NCBI GenBank assembly: GCA_016303235.1
Contig: JAEDMB010000047.1
Location: 1-13,008 of the forward strand
Direction of reading: 5' to 3'
DNA: 13,008 bases
Source: Oscillospiraceae bacterium
Lineage (GTDB): Bacteria > Bacillota > Clostridia > Oscillospirales > Ruminococcaceae
Numbering within the stretch: position 1 is the stretch's first letter; the number at the start of each line of letters is the position of its first letter. The notes beneath the pieces are model-generated. The model was not told where the DNA came from. It did not search any database and worked only from the letters and a program-made list of their open reading frames with translations. This document shows, in pieces, positions 5,821 through 10,600 of this stretch. The translations under genes and the position numbers were made by a program.

Positions 5821-6375
5821 GTGATTTGCCTGATTGCTTTTTATCTTATGTCACTTGAAAGTGATGATGACAGAAAGCTTTTTGAATATCTATATAAAGA
5901 ATACAGAAACAAGCTTTATTATATAGCATACAAAATGCTTGGAAATGAAGATTCGGCAGAAGATGCCGTTCATGATACTTATATGAAAGTAATAAATCAT
6001 ATAAAAAAATTCTATGATATATCAGAGGAACATATAAAAAATCTTATTATATTGATTCTTAAAAATACAGTAAGGGATATGATTAGAAAAGAACGTTCCG
6101 AGCCTTTACCGCTCGATGAAGAAGAATATCAGTCAAAATATAATCTTGTATCTGATGACAGCTACAGTGTTGATAAAGATGAAGTAAAGGAATGTCTTAG
6201 CCTTATGAATGAAAAATACAGAACAGTTCTTGAGCTTAAATATTATCATGGTCTTAAAGAACATGAAATAGCAGATATTCTCGGCATAGGAGACAAGGCA
6301 GTAAATTCAAGAATTTTCAGAGCTAAAAAAATGCTTGCTGATATTATATCCAGAAGAAGGGAGGAGAATTTTTAA
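5821..6375 (+). CDS. ECF-type RNA polymerase sigma factor (sigma-70 family)
   Basis: The product is up to 184 residues. Region 2 covers about 21-64 (LFEYLYKEYRNKLYYIAYKM, then the acidic AEDAVHDTYMKVI that contacts the -10 and core). A charged linker follows, then region 4 at about 129-178: LSLMNEKYRTVLELKYYHGL, then EHEIADILGIGDKAVNSRIFRAKKML, the helix-turn-helix that reads the -35. There is no region 1 or 3, as in ECF factors. The start is uncertain. GTG at 5821 is almost on the AGAGGGG site (5812-5818), CTG at 5830 is better spaced, and ATG at 5848 is far. Relatives I recall from this group also begin with a short hydrophobic stretch before the SLESDDD-like segment, so the longer form is kept. 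The stop overlaps the anti-sigma start by one base (TAATG), implying translational coupling and stoichiometric production. Confidence 0.93.
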   Translation: MICLIAFYLMSLESDDDRKLFEYLYKEYRNKLYYIAYKMLGNEDSAEDAVHDTYMKVINHIKKFYDISEEHIKNLIILILKNTVRDMIRKERSEPLPLDEEEYQSKYNLVSDDSYSVDKDEVKECLSLMNEKYRTVLELKYYHGLKEHEIADILGIGDKAVNSRIFRAKKMLADIISRRREENF

Positions 6376-7076
6376 TGACCGGAACTGAATTTGATAAAAT
6401 ACTTTTTCAGGCACTGAGGGAAAGTGCAAATGAAAACAGTGAAAAGCTTCTTGAGGGATATAATGAAAAAAATATTCATGTGTTTTCTGAAAATTTCAAC
6501 AGAAAAATGTATTCTGATTTGAAAAAATACGGAATAAATCCAAGGGGAATAATAAAAGTAAAACATAATATTTTATACAGCAAGGCTTTTGTTTCAGTAG
6601 CATCAGTAATTCTTATATTAACCGGAACTTCAATAGCAGTACCCGAAGTGCGTGCCGTTGTATGGGGAACTGTTATAGAATGGCTTGAAAATCAGATAGG
6701 AATATATTTCAGCGATACCGGAAACAGCAGTATAGAATCTGTCATATATCCGGAATATATTCCGCAGGGTTATGAAAAAGTATCGGAAAATATCGGTGAA
6801 AGCAATGCTGATATTTTCTATTCTGACGGAGAATCATATATAAATTTCAGCTATTATGTATCATCAGTATCATTCGGAGCAGACAGCAGATTTTCCGGAT
6901 ATGCTCATGTAAAAATTAATGGCTTTGACGGATATATTCTTAAATCAGACGGTCTTAATATTCTCTTGTGGCAGGACGATAAATATACTTATGAAATAAA
7001 TGCACAGAAATCTGATGTTGATTTAGTGCATATCGCTGAAAGTATATATAATTCTGAAAATTATGAAGTAAAATGA
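6375..7076 (+). CDS. DUF4367 transmembrane protein, probable anti-sigma factor
   Basis: The product is 233 residues. A cytoplasmic charged helical part (1-65, with FSENFNRKMYSDLKKYG) precedes one membrane segment at about 70-89 (KAFVSVASVILILTGTSIAV). An extracytoplasmic region follows that ends in a DUF4367-type domain (about 122-228: YPEYIPQGYEKVSENI, then INGFDGYILKSDG). DUF4367 proteins commonly lie directly downstream of ECF sigma genes in Clostridia. The topology, inner sigma-binding part and outer sensor, is that of a transmembrane anti-sigma factor. No zinc-binding HxxxCxxC motif of the ZAS type is present, so binding must use another mode. The ATG shares its A with the upstream TAA stop, and the ribosome binding site GGGAGGAG lies inside the sigma gene. 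The signal sensed is unknown. Confidence 0.87.
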   Translation: MTGTEFDKILFQALRESANENSEKLLEGYNEKNIHVFSENFNRKMYSDLKKYGINPRGIIKVKHNILYSKAFVSVASVILILTGTSIAVPEVRAVVWGTVIEWLENQIGIYFSDTGNSSIESVIYPEYIPQGYEKVSENIGESNADIFYSDGESYINFSYYVSSVSFGADSRFSGYAHVKINGFDGYILKSDGLNILLWQDDKYTYEINAQKSDVDLVHIAESIYNSENYEVK

Positions 7077-7090
7077 AGTTCCTGACCGTA
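7064..7090 (+). promoter_or_regulatory. Candidate ECF-sigma promoter of the dockerin gene
   Basis: TGAAGTAAAA (7064-7073), 13 bases, then CGTA (7087-7090) and TATATA: the same elements at the same spacing as upstream of the sigma gene (5777-5803). The -35 part overlaps the last codons and stop of the anti-sigma gene, and a second TGAAGT follows at 7074-7079. A start near 7098 would leave a leader of about 30 bases with AGGAGA before the ATG at 7128. The GAAGTAAAA stretch also encodes Glu-Val-Lys, so part of the match could be coding coincidence. Confidence 0.5.
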
Positions 7091-7127
7091 TATATAAAAA
7101 ATACATTTTTTTCAGGAGAATTATATA

Positions 7128-8642
7128 ATGAAAATAACAGAAAAAATTACAGGAATTTTTACCGGTATTTTTATAATGCTTATATTATGCACGGGTATTA
7201 AGGCAAAGGCTATTTATGAGGAAGTACAGGTTGATTACAGCTCTGACGGAATTTATAAATATGAGACAAGCTGTGAATATTATGGTATTCTTGCAGATGT
7301 CAGTGAATTTGATGAAGATGAAAAAAATCAGTTTCAGAACTGCATAAAACCCGAAATGAATATTGATTCTTTAAGAGGAGAAATTTTTACGGGAAAAGTA
7401 CAGTTTTCCGAAAGGCTTAATTATATATATAACTATACGGAAGAAGATAATATATATATTTTCAATGCCTTTTACGGATATGAAAATTATGATATAAATT
7501 ACCTTATGATAAATGCTTTTTTTGTATCAAATCCAAATGATGCTGAAAATTATCTTGAAAAGCTTTTCACTGCATATAAAATATCAGACAATGTATATGA
7601 ATATTCCCATACTGTCAGAATTTATATGAGATACGCACATGATATACAGGATATTTACAGTTTAAGTGAAAGCATACTTTCAATAAGCGATGTTCAGGTT
7701 GACAGCAATGGTGCTATATATTATGATATTCAGTTTGATGAATCTCTTGATTACTATTCTGTTAAAGAAATCACTGAAAATTTCAGAAATTTTGAATGGT
7801 ATGATGATGTTTCGGATACAGAATTTATATATAACCTGATAAGCAGTTCCGGAAGAATTATTGCCGAAAAACCAAAGAATTATGATTTCGAGGACTGGAA
7901 TGAAATAGCTGATACAACATCTTCGACAGAAAATTGTGCTGTTGTAACTACAACAACTGTTGCAGAACCAACAGTGCCATTGGAAACAACAGAGACTACA
8001 TCATGCGGAACATCTGTGACAAAACCTCATACGACAACACCAGTTTTTGTAACAACAACAACGTTTTTTGTAACAACAACTAATTTAATAACAACAACTG
8101 CTTTAAATACTGATGAAAGACCGTCCAGTACTGAATCTGTTCCTCCTCCTTTTGAAACTGAAAATAATACTCCGGATATTAATAAGGACGGGCAAATCAA
8201 TATAGCAGATGCTGTAATAATCAAAAAAGTTCTTGAGGGAAATATAAAAATCAGCTCTGATTATATAGATATTTCCGATGTAAACAATGATGGTGTTATT
8301 GATGAGCTTGACTATATGACCGTTTACAGCAGTATAATGGGATACGGGGACAATATAAAAAGCATTACAGTTAATATTAATTCTGTAAGCAGAAAATATG
8401 CCGACTGCTATGTTAAAATTACAGGAAACAGTGATTTATCTGATATGACCGGAAAAATACTTCTTCAGAAAAACATTTTCGGAAAATATATGGATATAAT
8501 TGTAAATGATATAGATACAGAAGGCTTTTATTACATATTCAGCGAAAAATACAGAGCCGATTCCGGAAAAAGATACAGGCTTGTTGCGGATATTTTATAT
8601 GACAACAGAAAAATATCCGTTCAGGACAGCTGTATGATTTAA
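7128..8642 (+). CDS. Secreted dockerin type I protein with Thr-rich linker and C-terminal extension
   Basis: The product is 504 residues. A signal peptide (1-28, hydrophobic core IFIMLILCTGI, probable cleavage after AKA) leads to an unrecognised Tyr/Asp/Glu-rich domain (29-260). A Thr-rich linker follows (about 263-328), then a dockerin type I module (about 349-405). Its two calcium loops fit the 12-residue pattern: D350, N352, D354, N358, D361 and D384, N386, D388, D392, D395. Dockerins bind cohesins on scaffoldins, placing the protein in a cellulosome-like surface assembly. Unusually, about 95 residues follow the dockerin (KSITVNINS to the end), predicted beta-rich. Apart from a Cys in the signal peptide, the six cysteines fall as one pair per region (49/72, 270/293, 427/502), suggesting disulfides. 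No glycosidase motif is evident. AGGAGA lies eight bases before the ATG. The gene is 51 bases after the anti-sigma gene, behind an apparent ECF promoter, and ends at a strong terminator. Confidence 0.92.
   Translation: MKITEKITGIFTGIFIMLILCTGIKAKAIYEEVQVDYSSDGIYKYETSCEYYGILADVSEFDEDEKNQFQNCIKPEMNIDSLRGEIFTGKVQFSERLNYIYNYTEEDNIYIFNAFYGYENYDINYLMINAFFVSNPNDAENYLEKLFTAYKISDNVYEYSHTVRIYMRYAHDIQDIYSLSESILSISDVQVDSNGAIYYDIQFDESLDYYSVKEITENFRNFEWYDDVSDTEFIYNLISSSGRIIAEKPKNYDFEDWNEIADTTSSTENCAVVTTTTVAEPTVPLETTETTSCGTSVTKPHTTTPVFVTTTTFFVTTTNLITTTALNTDERPSSTESVPPPFETENNTPDINKDGQINIADAVIIKKVLEGNIKISSDYIDISDVNNDGVIDELDYMTVYSSIMGYGDNIKSITVNINSVSRKYADCYVKITGNSDLSDMTGKILLQKNIFGKYMDIIVNDIDTEGFYYIFSEKYRADSGKRYRLVADILYDNRKISVQDSCMI
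8044..8080 (+). repeat. Short direct repeat in the Thr-linker coding sequence
   Basis: TTTTTGTAACAACAAC occurs at 8044-8059 and again at 8065-8080, 21 bases apart and in frame, with related GTAACTACAACAAC and ATAACAACAAC copies on either side. It encodes the VTTT repeats of the linker and probably arose by slippage, so linker length may vary between strains. Confidence 0.65.
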
Positions 8643-8678
8643 ACCTGATTTCTTCATAAAAAAATATTTTCCCGCTAT

Positions 8679-8719
8679 GAGAAACTCTGCCATTAAAACG
8701 GCGGAGTTTCTCTTTTTTT
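8679..8719 (+). terminator. Rho-independent terminator after the dockerin gene
   Basis: GAGAAACTCTGCC (8679-8691) pairs with GGCGGAGTTTCTC (8700-8712), a 13-bp stem with one T-G pair and an 8-base loop, followed by seven T's (8713-8719). It cleanly separates the sigma/dockerin block from miaB. Confidence 0.96.
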
Positions 8720-8731
8720 CAGAATAAATAC

Positions 8732-8760
8732 TTGCATTGAATCTTAAGATGTGTTATAAT
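8732..8760 (+). promoter_or_regulatory. Sigma-A promoter of the miaB - YlbF family - mutS operon
   Basis: TTGCAT (8732-8737), a 17-base spacer and a perfect TATAAT (8755-8760), with an extended -10 TG at 8752-8753. It is the only promoter seen before mutS, as the three genes are closely spaced. Confidence 0.88.
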
Positions 8761-8787
8761 ATCATATTATGAGTAAGAGGTGATTTT

Positions 8788-10149
8788 TTGGAAATGAACT
8801 ATACGGAAAAATTAAAGGAAACCTTTTCCGGCAGAAATATAAAGGCATATGTGCATAGCTTCGGTTGTCAGCTTAATGTTTCGGACGGCGAAAAAATAAA
8901 GGGAATACTGAAAGAAATCGGTTTTTCATTTACGGATAACCCCGAAAATGCCGGTATTATAATTCTTAATACATGTGCAGTGCGTGAGAGTGCGGAGGAA
9001 AGAGTTTTCGGAATAATCGGAAGTATGAAAAAGCTGAAATCCGAAAATCCCGATTTGATAATAGGAGTTTCGGGCTGTATGACGGCTCAGGAAAAAAATC
9101 TTGAACGCATTAAAAAATCATATCCGCAGGTTGATATAGTTCTCGGAACTTCTGCAATAAATTCACTTCCAAGGCTTATTTACGAACATATTCAGAATAA
9201 AAGGCTTGCCTATGATATATCTGAATATGCGGATTTTTCATGCAGTGCGGAACAGGTGAGGGAAAGCAGTTTCAAGGCATCTGTCCCGATAATGTTCGGG
9301 TGCAATAATTTCTGCACCTACTGTATCGTGCCTTATGTCAGAGGACGTGAGCGTAGCAGAAATGCAGATGATATAATAAATGAAGTAACCGAACTTGTAA
9401 ATAACGGCTACAAGGAAATTATGCTTTTGGGTCAGAATGTAAATTCTTACGGAAAAGACCTTGAAAACGGTCTGACTTTCCCACAGCTTTTAAGAGAATT
9501 AAATAAAATACAGGGCGATTTTATTATAAGATTTATGTCATCTCACCCGAAAGATGCTACAAAGGAACTTCTTGATACTATTCTTGAATGTGACAAGGTT
9601 GCAAAGCATCTTCATCTGCCGGTGCAGAGCGGAAACAATAATATTCTCAAAGCGATGAACCGCAATTATACCGTTGAAAAATATCTTGAAACGGTGAATT
9701 ACCTCCGTTCACATGACAGCGGATTTTCACTTACTACTGATATAATAGTAGGCTTCCCGAATGAAACCGATGAGGAATTTCAGGATACTATAAAACTTAT
9801 AAAACAGGTTGAATACGACAATATATATTCGTTTATATATTCAAGGCGTAACGGCACTAAGGCAAGTACTATTGACGACAAAACTCCCGAAGAATCAAAA
9901 AGTCAGAGAATGAGGGAACTTCTTGAAGTTCAGAGAGAAATTTCTGACAGGCATTACAAACGCTTTATCGGAAAAACTATGAGGGTGCTTGCTGACGGAA
10001 AAAGCAAAAAGCATGAGGGATTTCTGACAGGAAAAAGCAATGAATTTATAATTGCCGAATTTAAAGGTGACGAATCACTTATAGGGCAGTTTGTAAATAT
10101 AAGAGTTACAGACTCTATGAACTGGGCTGTAACAGGTGAAATAATTTAA
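8788..10149 (+). CDS. miaB: tRNA-2-methylthio-N6-dimethylallyladenosine synthase MiaB
   Basis: The product is 453 residues, the usual length. The N-terminal UPF0004 domain carries three cluster-binding cysteines: C27 (HSFGCQLNVSDGE), C63 (NTCAVRESAEER) and C97 (VSGCM). The radical SAM motif CxxxCxxC is C172/C176/C179 (FGCNNFCTYCIVPYVRGRE). Further family motifs are LLGQNVNSYG, MSSHPKD, HLHLPVQSGNN and TTDIIVGFPNET, and a TRAM domain ends the protein from about 385. It uses two 4Fe-4S clusters and S-adenosylmethionine to thiomethylate i6A37 in tRNAs reading UNN codons. The N-terminal sequence GCQLNVSDGE with NTCAVRE supports MiaB rather than MtaB or RimO. TTG at 8788 is preferred over ATG at 8794 because AGAGGTGA (8776-8783) is best spaced for it; the difference is two residues. 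Confidence 0.97.
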   Translation: MEMNYTEKLKETFSGRNIKAYVHSFGCQLNVSDGEKIKGILKEIGFSFTDNPENAGIIILNTCAVRESAEERVFGIIGSMKKLKSENPDLIIGVSGCMTAQEKNLERIKKSYPQVDIVLGTSAINSLPRLIYEHIQNKRLAYDISEYADFSCSAEQVRESSFKASVPIMFGCNNFCTYCIVPYVRGRERSRNADDIINEVTELVNNGYKEIMLLGQNVNSYGKDLENGLTFPQLLRELNKIQGDFIIRFMSSHPKDATKELLDTILECDKVAKHLHLPVQSGNNNILKAMNRNYTVEKYLETVNYLRSHDSGFSLTTDIIVGFPNETDEEFQDTIKLIKQVEYDNIYSFIYSRRNGTKASTIDDKTPEESKSQRMRELLEVQREISDRHYKRFIGKTMRVLADGKSKKHEGFLTGKSNEFIIAEFKGDESLIGQFVNIRVTDSMNWAVTGEII

Positions 10150-10171
10150 TTTAAAAGGAGATTTTAATACT

Positions 10172-10576
10172 ATGGATATTATCAGAATGACAAGAGAACT
10201 CGGAAAAGAACTTCAGAAAGATGAAAGATACATCGCATACATGAAAGCTAAAACAGCTAATGACAATGACGAAAATCTTCAGAACATGATTCACGAATTT
10301 GAAATGAAACGCATGGAAATAAGCATGGAATCAGGTAAAAAGGATAAGGACGACAGCCGAATTGATACCCTTAACGGTGAACTCCAGAACCTCTATTCTG
10401 AAATTATGCAGAATGAAAACATGATTGAATTTTCAGTTAAGAGAGATGAAATGGATAATCTTTTAAGTCAGATAAACACTATAATTACAATGTGTGCTAA
10501 CGGTGAAGACCCCGATACTTGTGAGGCTACACACAGTTGCAGTGGCAATTGCGGTTCATGCGGAGGCTGTCATTAA
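10172..10576 (+). CDS. YlbF/YmcA family regulator with Cys-rich tail
   Basis: The product is 134 residues, almost wholly helical, with the Com_YlbF domain over about 1-108 (ELGKELQKDERYIAYMKAKT, then FEMKRMEIS and ELQNLYSEIMQNENMIEF). In Bacillus, YlbF and YmcA (RicF, RicA) join YaaT (RicT) in a complex that carries 4Fe-4S clusters, works with RNase Y in mRNA processing and promotes sporulation, competence and biofilm formation. Here cysteines at 108, 117, 123, 127, 130 and 133 and a terminal His make a tail (HSCSGNCGSCGGCH) that looks able to hold a metal cluster. The position directly after miaB (22 bases) and before mutS (24 bases) matches ymcA in Bacillus, where cotE intervenes before mutS. 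It is therefore probably the YmcA counterpart, but the sequence alone does not separate it from YlbF. Confidence 0.91.
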   Translation: MDIIRMTRELGKELQKDERYIAYMKAKTANDNDENLQNMIHEFEMKRMEISMESGKKDKDDSRIDTLNGELQNLYSEIMQNENMIEFSVKRDEMDNLLSQINTIITMCANGEDPDTCEATHSCSGNCGSCGGCH

Positions 10577-10600
10577 AAACAGAACAGGAGTATAAAACAG

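Noticed and set aside
5821..7076. SigI/RsgI-type cellulosome regulator pair
   Set aside because: The sigma factor has ECF region 2/4 organisation, and its partner carries DUF4367 without the RsgI N-terminal domain or a carbohydrate-binding module; only the regulatory logic is analogous.
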